Below, piece by piece: positions 25,658-34,705 of a stretch of 64,000 bases of DNA. The DNA is taken from NCBI GenBank assembly GCA_017523725.1, contig JAFWVY010000038.1:1-64000 (forward strand). Reading direction: 5' to 3'. Both the position numbers and the translations under genes were made by a program. The number at the start of each line of letters is the position of its first letter. Within the stretch, counting starts at the first letter, position 1. The notes under the pieces were generated by a model, which saw only the letters and a program-made list of their open reading frames with translations, was not told the DNA's origin and did no database searches. The DNA comes from Bacteroidales bacterium (GTDB taxonomy: Bacteria > Bacteroidota > Bacteroidia > Bacteroidales > UBA4181).

Positions 25658-26800
25658 TTATTTTTCAGTCAACTTGCGATATAGGCGCAGCACCGCCGCC
25701 GTCATGGCCTCCAAGGTGAAGAGTTCTTCGTAGCGGCGGCGGGCCCGCTCCGCATAGGCAGCCCGTGTTTCCGGATTGTCAGCCACGGCGCACAGGGCTT
25801 CGGCCAACGCCCGGGGATCCTCCGGAGGCGCGTTCAGTCCCGACACGCCGGCGGCATTCACCCAAGAAACGCCCGAGCCGGGAATCTCCGTGGCCACCAC
25901 CGGCCGTCCCGCACTCATGGCCTCGATCTGCGCGATGCAGAAGGCCTCGGTTTTCCAGATGGAACTCACGGCATAGACATCACAACCCGAGAAATACGAC
26001 GGCAGATCCTCATCGGCCACATAGCCGGCCAGCCGCACACGGTCTGTCAGGCCTTCGTGGTCGATCTGTGCCTGCAACTCCGTCCGGAGCGGTCCTTCGC
26101 CGCCGATGGTGAGCCGATAGTAATCGGGCAGATACTTCATGGCCTCGATGAGGTAACGGTATCCCTTATACGACACCAACCGGCCGATGGAGAAGATGGT
26201 CCGGGAACCGGGATCGGGCTGCTTCGTGCCCGCCGGCATCGGATGGATGCCGATAGGCACATAGGTCGTCTTATGCTGGAAATCCGCCAGCCAGGGCGAC
26301 TCTGCCACATAGACCGGCGTAGTGCCGACAATCAGGGTGGCCCGCTTGCAGAGCCAACGCTGCAGCGGCTGGTAGAATTTCAGCAGAAAGCGCTGTTTAA
26401 GGATATCGCTGTGCCAGTGCAGCACCACCGGGCCGCGATAGCCGCTCAGACGCAGCGCCAATGCTGCCATCGGGTCGGGATGGTGCACATGGATAAGGTC
26501 GTATTCGGCGGCATGGCGGCGCAGATAGCGCACCAAAGCCGGCGAAAGCATCGTGGCAGCCGCCTTGCGCCAGGCCGGCACGCACAGAATACGGCCGTGC
26601 GCATTCAGCGTAATGACGCGCATCCGGCCTTCGCTGCGAGCCAACGGGCAGTCGGCGGCATCAACAGTGTCCGACGGGAGCATGCAGCAGAGCATGTCGC
26701 AGTCCACACCATGCGCCGAAAGCCCCTGCGTGAGGTCGCGCATCACTTTCTCCACCCCGCCCCTGACGGGATAGAATTTACCGAGCTGTAATACTTTCAT
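25658..26800 (-). CDS. Family 4 glycosyltransferase
   Basis: This 380-residue GT-B enzyme starts with KFYPVRGGVEKVMRDL, the donor-side loop of GT4 proteins. The C-terminal half carries SIGRLVSYKGYRYLIEAM and the E-x7-E motif in TEAFCIAQIEAMSAGRPVV that contacts the nucleotide sugar. It probably retains the anomeric configuration while adding one sugar to the repeat unit; the sugar is unknown. It overlaps the upstream GT4 gene by 23 bases and is the last glycosyltransferase in the run. Confidence 0.93.
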   Translation of the reverse strand: MKVLQLGKFYPVRGGVEKVMRDLTQGLSAHGVDCDMLCCMLPSDTVDAADCPLARSEGRMRVITLNAHGRILCVPAWRKAAATMLSPALVRYLRRHAAEYDLIHVHHPDPMAALALRLSGYRGPVVLHWHSDILKQRFLLKFYQPLQRWLCKRATLIVGTTPVYVAESPWLADFQHKTTYVPIGIHPMPAGTKQPDPGSRTIFSIGRLVSYKGYRYLIEAMKYLPDYYRLTIGGEGPLRTELQAQIDHEGLTDRVRLAGYVADEDLPSYFSGCDVYAVSSIWKTEAFCIAQIEAMSAGRPVVATEIPGSGVSWVNAAGVSGLNAPPEDPRALAEALCAVADNPETRAAYAERARRRYEELFTLEAMTAAVLRLYRKLTEK

Positions 26801-28019
26801 ACAATTTTATATAAGCCTCGTAACGGTCCTGCTTGCGGAAATGCGCCAAAGCATAGGACCGGCAGGTGTCACGCCAGGCTTCCGGGCCGGTGGATGCAGT
26901 ATGACGCGCCCTCTCCAGCATGCCCGCCACATCGCCCTGCGGCACCACGTAACCGGTACCGTCGGTCACTGCCTCGACACTGCCGCCTGTCCGGTAGGTC
27001 ACCACCGGCGTGCCCGAGGCCATGGCCTCCATGTTCACCGTCGGATAGTTGTCCTGCCAGGTCGGATTGACCAGGGCCGCAGCCGTCGCATATAACGCCG
27101 ACAACTCCCCGACATCGGCGGTCCGGCTCACCGGGATTACCTGCGGCGGCAGTTTCGTGGCCGTCTGCCGGTCGACGCCCACCATCACCAGCACCTCGTC
27201 CGGCCGGAGCATGCCCGCCATGCGGACCAAGTCGTCCAGCCCCTTCTCCGGACTCCAGATGCTGGCCACGGCCAACAGCACAGAGCGGTCGCCGAGCCTG
27301 TATTTTTCGCGCACCTTCCGACAGGCTGCCGCATCGTGCGGACAGAATACCTCGGTGTCGATGCCGTTGGGAATCACCTCATAACGATAGCCGCCCATGA
27401 AAGAACGGGCCATTTCACCCCGCAACCATTCCGACACGGGCACGATGGTCAGCCGGTCGGTCGGCATTGCCGTGAAGGCGGCACGTTTGTCCTCGAAATT
27501 ACGCCGGGAGCGGTCGATGAACCAACTCGCCGGGAAGCGGCAGCGCTGGGGACAGGTGTGACAGTGCGACTGCCAACGGTCGCAGCCGACCGCCGAATAA
27601 TAATAGCAATGCCCCGTATAGAGCCAGCAGTCGTGCACCGTCCAGACCACCGGCACACCGCAATGGACCAGATAGTCGAACAGTATCTTGTAATTCAGGA
27701 AATAGCCGTGAAGATTGTGCAGGTGGATGACATCCGGTGCCATATGGTCTATCTGGCGCACCAGCCGGCGCGTGGCAGCCGCAGACCCCAGTCCGTGCGC
27801 ATCACACAGCCGCGTCAACAGACCATGAAACGCCACATCGGCCTTCCCTCCTACCGGGATTTTCTGCGAACGGCAGGCGATGTCGCCGTCGCGCCCGGCA
27901 CTGTAAGCCACATAGCTCTCCCAACCGTGCGCCATGGCCACCTCGCCGATTTCCTGCACGATACGTCCAGTGGACGTATTGGTCCTCAGGACAGGATTGA
28001 TCTGAAGCAGTCTTCCCAT
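26778..28019 (-). CDS. Family 4 glycosyltransferase
   Basis: The 413-residue GT-B protein begins MGRLLQINPVLRTNTSTGRI. A Cys/Trp/His-rich insert (about residues 135-190, WTVHDCWLYTGHCYYY and following Cys pairs) is typical of colanic-acid/WcaC-like GT4 enzymes. The donor site shows SIWSPEKGLDDLV and the Asp/Glu pair in DNYPTVNMEAMASGTPVV. The start at 28019 is inside the upstream gene (34-base overlap), and the longer open frame before it is a shadow. Confidence 0.9.
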   Translation of the reverse strand: MGRLLQINPVLRTNTSTGRIVQEIGEVAMAHGWESYVAYSAGRDGDIACRSQKIPVGGKADVAFHGLLTRLCDAHGLGSAAATRRLVRQIDHMAPDVIHLHNLHGYFLNYKILFDYLVHCGVPVVWTVHDCWLYTGHCYYYSAVGCDRWQSHCHTCPQRCRFPASWFIDRSRRNFEDKRAAFTAMPTDRLTIVPVSEWLRGEMARSFMGGYRYEVIPNGIDTEVFCPHDAAACRKVREKYRLGDRSVLLAVASIWSPEKGLDDLVRMAGMLRPDEVLVMVGVDRQTATKLPPQVIPVSRTADVGELSALYATAAALVNPTWQDNYPTVNMEAMASGTPVVTYRTGGSVEAVTDGTGYVVPQGDVAGMLERARHTASTGPEAWRDTCRSYALAHFRKQDRYEAYIKLYESITAR

Positions 28020-29128
28020 TTTTTCATCACCGATTCTTCGGAATAGCCGGCAGCAGTTTCCAAAGCAGCTGACGCCTGCGCCTGCCGGAGCGGCAGATTG
28101 TTCATCAAGCACAGAAGGGCATCCTTCAGGCCGTCCAGGTCGCCGTCCGGCACGACAAATCCGTTGACACCATTGCGGATAAGGTCGGCCGGTCCGCACT
28201 TGAAACCGAACGACACCACCGGCAGGCCGCAGGCCATGGCCTCGAGCATCACCATCGGCAGGCCTTCGTAATGCGAAGTCATCACCAGCATGGCGCTGCG
28301 CACGTATTCGCGTCCGATATCGGTCACCGGCGCATGCAGCGCCACCGATCCGGATATCCCGGCTGTGTCTATCTGATGCTGCAACCGGTCGCGCCACGGC
28401 CCCTGGCCGAAAATGTCGAGCCGCCAGTCTCCTCCCGGCCAGGCCGGATCCCGCGTAACGGCCGCCCAGACCGCAATCAGCCGGTCGAAACTTTTCTGGT
28501 AGTCGAGCCGCCCGACCGCAATCACCCGGTGCACTGAAACATCGGCCGGTGTATCCGAAAGCGCCTCGGCGGCATTCGGAATCACGCAGATATTGGGCAT
28601 ATCGCCCCAGTCGCACCGATCTTCACGGGTAAGCACCACAAAACGGTCGAAACGCTGCGCGAGCCGGCGGTCCTGCCAGGTCCGGAAGCGGTCGGCCAGT
28701 CCCAGGATACCGGTCCGGCCATACTGCAGCCGGAAATAGCGTCCGAAGTGCAGTTCCAGAATCTTCTTGCTGCCGTCGCGGAGGTCCGGCAAGAACGACG
28801 ATTCAGAAGGAAACAGCGAAACGACGATGTCGGCCCGTTCGCGGCCAAGCAGTTCGGCCAGCCGGCGGTGGTGCAGCCGGCGCTTGCGGAAATAACTTGC
28901 AATCTTGGCGAGTGCCGGGCGGTCGTTGTCGTCGCTGTAGTTGATGTCCAGATCGACCATGCGGACAGTTTCTGGGAACACATAGAACGGCGGACGTCCA
29001 TGGGCATCGGTCGTCACAATCAGCAGTTCGTATCCTCCACATGCCGACAGCCAGCGCACCTTGTGCAGCAGCACGCGTTCCATGCCGCCGGGGTTGCAGA
29101 GCGAATGGATGAGATAGACGATTTTCAT
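27986..29128 (-). CDS. Family 4 glycosyltransferase
   Basis: This 380-residue GT-B protein has the N-terminal loop NPGGMERVLLHKV and the C-terminal donor motifs AVGRLDYQKSFDRLI and EGLPMVMLEAMACGLPVV. A GT4 enzyme for polysaccharide assembly is the clear reading; the donor is unknown. The ATG at 29128 overlaps the stop of the upstream SGNH gene (TGATG), which indicates translational coupling; the preceding TTG is less likely. Confidence 0.93.
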   Translation of the reverse strand: MKIVYLIHSLCNPGGMERVLLHKVRWLSACGGYELLIVTTDAHGRPPFYVFPETVRMVDLDINYSDDNDRPALAKIASYFRKRRLHHRRLAELLGRERADIVVSLFPSESSFLPDLRDGSKKILELHFGRYFRLQYGRTGILGLADRFRTWQDRRLAQRFDRFVVLTREDRCDWGDMPNICVIPNAAEALSDTPADVSVHRVIAVGRLDYQKSFDRLIAVWAAVTRDPAWPGGDWRLDIFGQGPWRDRLQHQIDTAGISGSVALHAPVTDIGREYVRSAMLVMTSHYEGLPMVMLEAMACGLPVVSFGFKCGPADLIRNGVNGFVVPDGDLDGLKDALLCLMNNLPLRQAQASAALETAAGYSEESVMKKWEDCFRSILS

Positions 29129-30096
29129 CAATCAGAAGAGAGGAGGGCGCGGAGCTGCGCGGCCACAAAAGGGGTCAGCAGGGCGCCACCGATGCGGTTG
29201 GGATGCAGCGGGTCATAGAATCCCTCATCGGGCAGTGCCTCGAGGGCATCGATCCACCGGCAGTTGCCAAGCGTGGCCGTCACCGCCCGGCGGTACAACG
29301 CGTAGGCCTCCCGCGGCCAACCCAACGCCGGGCAGTTCGGCATCAGCACGAAAACCAGCTTCACACCGCGCTGCGCCAGATATCGGTCGAGCGTCGCGCA
29401 GTAGTTCCGGAGCGAGGCAGGCAATTCGAAAACCGTACTCTCTGTCGGCAGGAACTCCCGCTGCAACTGCAGATCGCGGTCATAGGTCTTGGAATGGTCC
29501 GATGGATAGATATATGGATATTTCATATCGTACAAGCCATCGCTTGGCGCATCGTCGTCCAGATGCTTGATCAGCCATTTGGAAAGTCCCGTCTTAAATG
29601 CGCTCCGAGCCCGGAAGTTACGGCGCAGCCGACTTTCGGTCAGCCGTTTCAGATTGGAGGGTCCCAGCAACGCCCGCGGCAATGAATCCGGCCGGTAACC
29701 GTTCATCGGGAAAGCCACGGAAGCTGCCTCGCTGAGCCATACGGCATCGCGCGTAAATTCCTTTTCGTCGATGCATTGCAGCACCACCTTGACGGATGCC
29801 GGTAACCGGTCGTAATACAGCATACTCTCAGCCAGGCTCTGCGACACCGAACAGCAGTTCAGTGCCGACAGACCGAGCGAATCCTCCAGCGTATGGGCAT
29901 CGAATCCGCTCATGCCGCGGCTGTTGCCCAGCACGACCAGTTCCGGCCGTTCGCGCTGCAAAGCCCCGAGTATCAGGCGTGTCCGCACATAATCGTTGGG
30001 CAGTCCATGGTAGGCTAGCGGGGTCAGCAAGTTGAGCAACAGCACCAGCAGCGCAGCCGCCCCGATTACCGCTATTACCTTCCCGAATTTACGCAT
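29128..30096 (-). CDS. SGNH-type membrane-anchored partner of the MBOAT acyltransferase
   Basis: The 322-residue protein has an N-terminal membrane anchor (about 7-27) followed by an extracytoplasmic SGNH-like domain. The block I site is GNS (S59) and the catalytic Asp-His pair is in DPLHPN (about D295, H298). Proteins of this type sit beside MBOAT proteins (as AlgJ/AlgX or DltD-like partners) and pass an acyl group, usually acetyl, to the polysaccharide. The MBOAT gene ends three bases upstream. Confidence 0.85.
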   Translation of the reverse strand: MRKFGKVIAVIGAAALLVLLLNLLTPLAYHGLPNDYVRTRLILGALQRERPELVVLGNSRGMSGFDAHTLEDSLGLSALNCCSVSQSLAESMLYYDRLPASVKVVLQCIDEKEFTRDAVWLSEAASVAFPMNGYRPDSLPRALLGPSNLKRLTESRLRRNFRARSAFKTGLSKWLIKHLDDDAPSDGLYDMKYPYIYPSDHSKTYDRDLQLQREFLPTESTVFELPASLRNYCATLDRYLAQRGVKLVFVLMPNCPALGWPREAYALYRRAVTATLGNCRWIDALEALPDEGFYDPLHPNRIGGALLTPFVAAQLRALLSSD

Positions 30097-30099
30097 GAC

Positions 30100-31557
30100 T
30101 TAGAACTGAAAATAGATAAAGGCCGCATCGTCCACGCCGAACCAGTAGATGAGGGCCAGGAGAAAAGCGCAGAATAATCCTTGCACCCATCCCGGCACGG
30201 CAGACGGGAAATCCAGCCCGTGCGCCCGTTCGCGGTGCAGCCACTCCGTGACCATCATAATCAGGATGAAAGCGAGTGCAAAAATGGCATTGACATTGGC
30301 AATACCCAGAAAACGGGGCACCGTCAAAATGGAAGGCACGGCCATGCAGCTGAAATAATGCAAGGCATCGTGCAGCGTGGCATTCCGGAAAAAGACCCAG
30401 CCGATCTGCAACAGCAGCGTCATGCCAAGCATTTGCCCCACCTCCCGCCAGGAGGGCAACAGCCGTCCGGCCGCCACGACCTCGGCATATTTGCCGCCGT
30501 GACCCGTAAAACGGCTTGCCAGTGTGAACACGGCATGAAGGCCGCCCCAGATGACATACGTCCAGGCCGCACCGTGCCAAAGGCCGCTGAGCAGGAAGAG
30601 CGCCAGCATGTTGCGGACAGTCTTCGCATTACCCAGCCGGCTGCCGCCGAGCGGGAAATAGACATAGTCGCGGAACCAGTTCGAAAGAGAGATGTGCCAG
30701 CGGCGCCAGTACTCGGCGATGTTCCGGCTGAAATACGGCACGTCGAAGTTCCGCATCAGGCGGATGCCGAAGAGGCGGGCCGTCCCGATGGCGATGTCGG
30801 AGTAGCCCGAGAAATCGCCGTATATCTGGAAATGGAACAGCAGCACCGCCAGCAGCACCGTGCTGCCCGAATAGAGGCCCGGGTCACTGAATACATGCAC
30901 CACAGGCACCGCACAGGTGTCGGCCACGACCATTTTCTTGAAAAAACCCCACAGCATCTGCCGGAGACCCTCCAGGGCGTCGTCCGACGTGAGCGTCCGC
31001 TGCCGGCCGAACTGCGGAATCAGGTTCGAGGCCCGTTCGATAGGACCGGCCACGAGCTGCGGAAAAAAACTCACATAGGCAAAGAACGCCACCACATCAC
31101 GTACGGCCGGCATCTTGCCTTTGAACACATCGATGGAATAACCAATAGCCTGGAACGTATAGAAACTGATGCCCACCGGCAGCACAATGCTGAGCGGCCG
31201 CAAGTCCAGCGGATGACCCAGAAAGGTAAAGGCATCCGACAGACTCTGCGCGAAGAAGTTGTAGTACTTGAAGACGAAGAGCACCCCAAGGTTCAGCACG
31301 ACATTCGCCGCCGAAATCCAGTGCGCCTGCCGCGTCCGGCCGGCCGACAGATTCCGGTCGATCCAGAGTCCCGCTCCGAAACTGCAGGCCGAGGTGAATG
31401 CAATCAGGAACAGGAACCGCCAGTCCCACCAGCCGTAAAAGAAGTAGCTGGCCACGACGACAAACAAGTTCTGCCATCTCAGATGCCGGCGCAGCAGCCA
31501 ATAGACGGCGAACACGACCGGCAGAAAAAAGAGAAACTCTATCGAACTGAAAATCAT
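30100..31557 (-). CDS. MBOAT family O-acyltransferase (AlgI/DltB-like)
   Basis: This 485-residue multi-span membrane protein carries both MBOAT histidines: H288 in RRWHISLSNWFRDYVYFPLGG and H328 in LSGLWHGAAW. These proteins carry acyl groups from cytoplasmic donors across the membrane. Together with the adjoining SGNH protein it should O-acylate the polysaccharide after its export across the inner membrane. It lies between the candidate polymerase (two bases upstream) and the SGNH partner. Confidence 0.94.
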   Translation of the reverse strand: MIFSSIEFLFFLPVVFAVYWLLRRHLRWQNLFVVVASYFFYGWWDWRFLFLIAFTSACSFGAGLWIDRNLSAGRTRQAHWISAANVVLNLGVLFVFKYYNFFAQSLSDAFTFLGHPLDLRPLSIVLPVGISFYTFQAIGYSIDVFKGKMPAVRDVVAFFAYVSFFPQLVAGPIERASNLIPQFGRQRTLTSDDALEGLRQMLWGFFKKMVVADTCAVPVVHVFSDPGLYSGSTVLLAVLLFHFQIYGDFSGYSDIAIGTARLFGIRLMRNFDVPYFSRNIAEYWRRWHISLSNWFRDYVYFPLGGSRLGNAKTVRNMLALFLLSGLWHGAAWTYVIWGGLHAVFTLASRFTGHGGKYAEVVAAGRLLPSWREVGQMLGMTLLLQIGWVFFRNATLHDALHYFSCMAVPSILTVPRFLGIANVNAIFALAFILIMMVTEWLHRERAHGLDFPSAVPGWVQGLFCAFLLALIYWFGVDDAAFIYFQF

Positions 31558-31559
31558 AG

Positions 31560-32813
31560 CTACACCACGGCCTCTCCTTCCTTCTGGATGCCCGCATTCA
31601 GAAGAAACATAAAGACCACGAACGTATCGGTGGCCACCTTGAGCCAGACAATCATGTTGACCAGGAAAAGCAGGAAAAACAGTGTTTTATCTTCAGGGAA
31701 GAAACGCCGGCCACGGCGCATCATATAGACATACAGCAATATGAACGATGTCAGGCCAATAAGACCGAAGTAGAAAATGAAACGTATATAGCCGACATCC
31801 GTCCACATATAGGTATGACCATTATCAAAAAAGAGGCCGTCACCAATAATCCAAGTCTTTGTGTTCTCCGGAAACACATACATGGTCTGCAACGTATTGG
31901 TGGAACCGGTCTCGAACGATCCTGACTCGAAATAATTGAAGAAACCTTCGAACCCGAATTCCAGATGCTCCCGGAACGAAGTGTCGGTGGAATATAGAAC
32001 TACACTGACCACCACGGCAATGGCAAGTATGAACATGAACACCACCATGCCCTTGACCATCGAATAAGCCAGGCCATGCCGGCCGCTGCGCCGCATCGTT
32101 TCTATAGCATAATAAGCCAGTCCAAGTCCGGTGCCCACGATGGTGGTTCTGGCAATCATGCACCCGACTACTGTAATAATCAGAAATCCAAGCCAATACC
32201 AAAGTGTCAGACGGTTTGTATGCGCAGCCTCATCTTTCAGCAGGAGATGCATCAGGATGACCAGCACACACGAGAAACGGATGCCGGCAATGTCCAGCTC
32301 CGCCCCGATGCCATAGAGGCGATGTGCCATCATCAGACGACTGGCCGATTCTATATAAAAGATGCGGTTGACTGCTGCAGCGAAAGACGGGATACGGTCG
32401 ATCATTACAGCCAGGATGCACTGCATCACACAGACCGCCACCAAATAGCGGCCGATCAGCGTCAGCGACGCCTCGCCGTGCGTATGCCGCATATAGCGTA
32501 TCACAGTATAGGCCGCAAAAAACCAGACCCATGCTGATGCGACGTACGTCACCAACGTATTGTCGTTCGTGCCGTTATAAACCGTCGAGATATAGGCTAT
32601 GAACGACAGCAGACCTGCATAGAGGCTGATGTCAAACAAGGTCCGGCTGATGATGGCCCTCCGTCGGACCAGCATGTCCATAAAGGCCGTCAACAAGCCG
32701 ACTCCCGCCAGAATGGTTTTGAAGTTAACCGTCGGCAAAGCATTCAACGCCACCGGAAACAGACAGAAGTCTGTCAGCAGCAACGTGAGAATAATCTGGA
32801 ATGTCTTTTTCAT
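31560..32813 (-). CDS. Candidate Wzy-type polysaccharide polymerase (O-antigen ligase/polymerase family)
   Basis: The 417-residue protein has about ten to twelve hydrophobic segments and a large extracytoplasmic loop in the second half (about residues 275-335, with ESGSFETGSTNTLQ and IGDGLFFDNGHTYMWTDVGYIRFIFYFGL). Loop position and the DxGYxR-like motif are typical of Wzy/O-antigen ligase proteins. I chose ATG 32813; the longer frame starts at TTG. It is the only polymerase candidate in the window. A flippase is not an alternative because the topology lacks the MATE-like pattern. Confidence 0.75.
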   Translation of the reverse strand: MKKTFQIILTLLLTDFCLFPVALNALPTVNFKTILAGVGLLTAFMDMLVRRRAIISRTLFDISLYAGLLSFIAYISTVYNGTNDNTLVTYVASAWVWFFAAYTVIRYMRHTHGEASLTLIGRYLVAVCVMQCILAVMIDRIPSFAAAVNRIFYIESASRLMMAHRLYGIGAELDIAGIRFSCVLVILMHLLLKDEAAHTNRLTLWYWLGFLIITVVGCMIARTTIVGTGLGLAYYAIETMRRSGRHGLAYSMVKGMVVFMFILAIAVVVSVVLYSTDTSFREHLEFGFEGFFNYFESGSFETGSTNTLQTMYVFPENTKTWIIGDGLFFDNGHTYMWTDVGYIRFIFYFGLIGLTSFILLYVYMMRRGRRFFPEDKTLFFLLFLVNMIVWLKVATDTFVVFMFLLNAGIQKEGEAVV

Positions 32814-32864
32814 CCCTCTGGATTTGAACCGCAACGACCGGACCTGCGTCAGGCGGCCGCAAAA

Positions 32865-33854
32865 TTATCTGAAAAGAACGCCATAAACAAATTTAATCAC
32901 AGCGTAGTAATACAGCCGTAACAGATTATACCGCCGTTTCACCGCCCAGCGCTGCAGCATCTGCGTACGGCGGGAGATGTCGGGATTCTCGCCGATGTGC
33001 ATATTCGCCTCGGGAAACCAGGCCCGCCAGGCCTCGTAGTCGGCGCGGTGCGGCGAAATCAGCAGCGGCAGTTTGACCGTGAGTTGCAGCTGGTACACGA
33101 GCGGGTACAGATGCTCCGGACCATGCCTGCGTAGGTATGCGTCGGCCGCTTCGACATTGGCCGTCACCTCTTCACGGCAGGCCATGAAATGTTTGGTCAG
33201 CGCCGAGGTGTTGGTCTGCACATAGCGGTACAGCGGCCGGTGCACCACCGCCACCCTCCCGGCGTGCAACGCCATGCAGAGCAGTGCCATCAGGTCCTCC
33301 CCCATGTTCCGGCCTTCGATAAAACGGATGTCGTGCTGCGTGTACAGGGTCCGCCGGACCAGGAACAGCCACAGGTTCCAACGCAGCACGCCGCGGGCCA
33401 CCTTGACGAACAGTTCCTCCCCGGTCGCCACGTCGGGCTGGTGCATCCGTCGCGCGTTGCGGCCGAACACCATGTCCCACTCGCATACCACAATGTCGGC
33501 CTCGCGGTCGAGGGCCGTGCGGTACAATGTCTCCAAGGCATCCGGTACGATGGTGTCGTCGGCATCGACCGAATACACAAAGTCGCCCTCCGCCAGCTCC
33601 ATGGCCGTATTGCGGGCCGCCGCCACGCCCCTGTTGTGGTCGTGCCGCGCCGTCTTCACCGTGATGTCGGGCCGGTCGGGCTGCAATTCGGCCAAAAGAG
33701 CCTGCAGCCGGTCCGGCGTACCGTCGGTGCTGCAGTCGTCCACGAACACCACCTCGAAACCCGACAGCGTCTGTGCAAACAGACTCCGCACGCAGCCCGC
33801 GAGCAGCAGAGCCACGTTATACATCGGCGTGATGACACTTACGCTTGAAGCCAT
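32865..33854 (-). CDS. Family 2 glycosyltransferase
   Basis: This 329-residue GT-A enzyme begins VSVITPMYNVALLLAGCVRSL, followed by VVFVDDCSTDGT and the metal-binding YSVDADDTIVP. It is an inverting GT2 of the usual polysaccharide kind; the sugar is unknown. The start overlaps the end of the GT14 gene by 16 bases. Confidence 0.92.
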   Translation of the reverse strand: MASSVSVITPMYNVALLLAGCVRSLFAQTLSGFEVVFVDDCSTDGTPDRLQALLAELQPDRPDITVKTARHDHNRGVAAARNTAMELAEGDFVYSVDADDTIVPDALETLYRTALDREADIVVCEWDMVFGRNARRMHQPDVATGEELFVKVARGVLRWNLWLFLVRRTLYTQHDIRFIEGRNMGEDLMALLCMALHAGRVAVVHRPLYRYVQTNTSALTKHFMACREEVTANVEAADAYLRRHGPEHLYPLVYQLQLTVKLPLLISPHRADYEAWRAWFPEANMHIGENPDISRRTQMLQRWAVKRRYNLLRLYYYAVIKFVYGVLFR

Positions 33855-34705
33855 TGCAACACGGTTTCGATGATTTCAGGGCTGTCGGACGAAAACTTGC
33901 GGGCGAACAGGGCGTCCGAATCACGCAGGCGTCCGGCATCCGCCTGGGTGAGCGTATGCACGTGGTGGCCGCTCCAGTCGATGTAACGGAAGTGTCCTGT
34001 GCCCCAGCTGTCATCTGAAATGATGCGGCACGCCCGCGGCGAACGGCTGCAGATGGTCTGCACGAACACCTCATCGGGGCAGAACGTATGGTGGAAGACC
34101 TGCCGCACCCAGTCGTGCGCCTCCATGACCTCGCGGAGCGTCGGCTCCGTCAGACTCAGCCACTGTGAGCCCTTCCGGAATTCTATGTCGCGGTTGCGGC
34201 GCCAGCCGGTGAGCATCTGCAGACGCAAGAAAACGGCCCGCACCGCACGCACCGCCAGATTCGTCAGTCCCCCTGCTCTGAAACGGTCTGGAAAAAGGTG
34301 GTACCGACGGAAGTGCCGGTCGAGTTCCTTCGCAGGGCAAGGATAGACATCAACGAAGTCGGTACCGGCGTGGTCGGCAAAGAACTGTTTGATCTGGTGC
34401 ACCGGCTTGATGGGCAGGTCCGAACCAGACAGCAGGTGATAATACGCATAGCCGCCGTGCTGCAACGCACGCCCGAAAAGCGCATACTCCGCTTCAACGA
34501 CCGACAGGTCGCCCCAGCGGACATCCACTTCCTGAAAAACCTCCAATGCGGCATGACCGGCATGGAGTTCCGGCCACTGTTTCACCTTGCGGTCGATGTG
34601 GACATAGATGTCGTGGTCGGCATCGTCCAGCGCCGACACGAGCGTCTGGAGCAACGCAAAATCAGCGTGCGCCATAATCAGATAGGCATGTCGGAGGGCG
34701 GGCAT
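33839..34705 (-). CDS. Family 14 glycosyltransferase (core-2/I-branching type)
   Basis: The 288-residue protein matches bacterial GT14 proteins: HAYLIMAHADFALLQTLVSALDD at the start, DIYVHIDRKV, then YYHLLSGSDLPIKP and KGSQWLSLTEP, followed by PDEVFVQTI. Eukaryotic relatives add beta-1,6-GlcNAc or xylose branches; bacterial members are poorly defined but suggest branching. A second GT14 gene lies at 42.8-43.6 kb. The start directly follows the stop of the upstream GT2 gene. Confidence 0.9.
   Translation of the reverse strand: MPALRHAYLIMAHADFALLQTLVSALDDADHDIYVHIDRKVKQWPELHAGHAALEVFQEVDVRWGDLSVVEAEYALFGRALQHGGYAYYHLLSGSDLPIKPVHQIKQFFADHAGTDFVDVYPCPAKELDRHFRRYHLFPDRFRAGGLTNLAVRAVRAVFLRLQMLTGWRRNRDIEFRKGSQWLSLTEPTLREVMEAHDWVRQVFHHTFCPDEVFVQTICSRSPRACRIISDDSWGTGHFRYIDWSGHHVHTLTQADAGRLRDSDALFARKFSSDSPEIIETVLQWLQA

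Noticed and set aside
26778..28616. A 612-codon reading of the GT4 gene with about 200 extra N-terminal residues
   Set aside because: The extra part is antisense-like shadow of the upstream GT4 gene; the ATG at 28019 begins a proper GT-B Rossmann strand.
30181..31728. A 515-codon plus-strand frame opposite the MBOAT gene
   Set aside because: The minus strand carries the MBOAT histidines and hydrophobic helices; the plus-strand frame is a polar, low-order shadow with no start signal.
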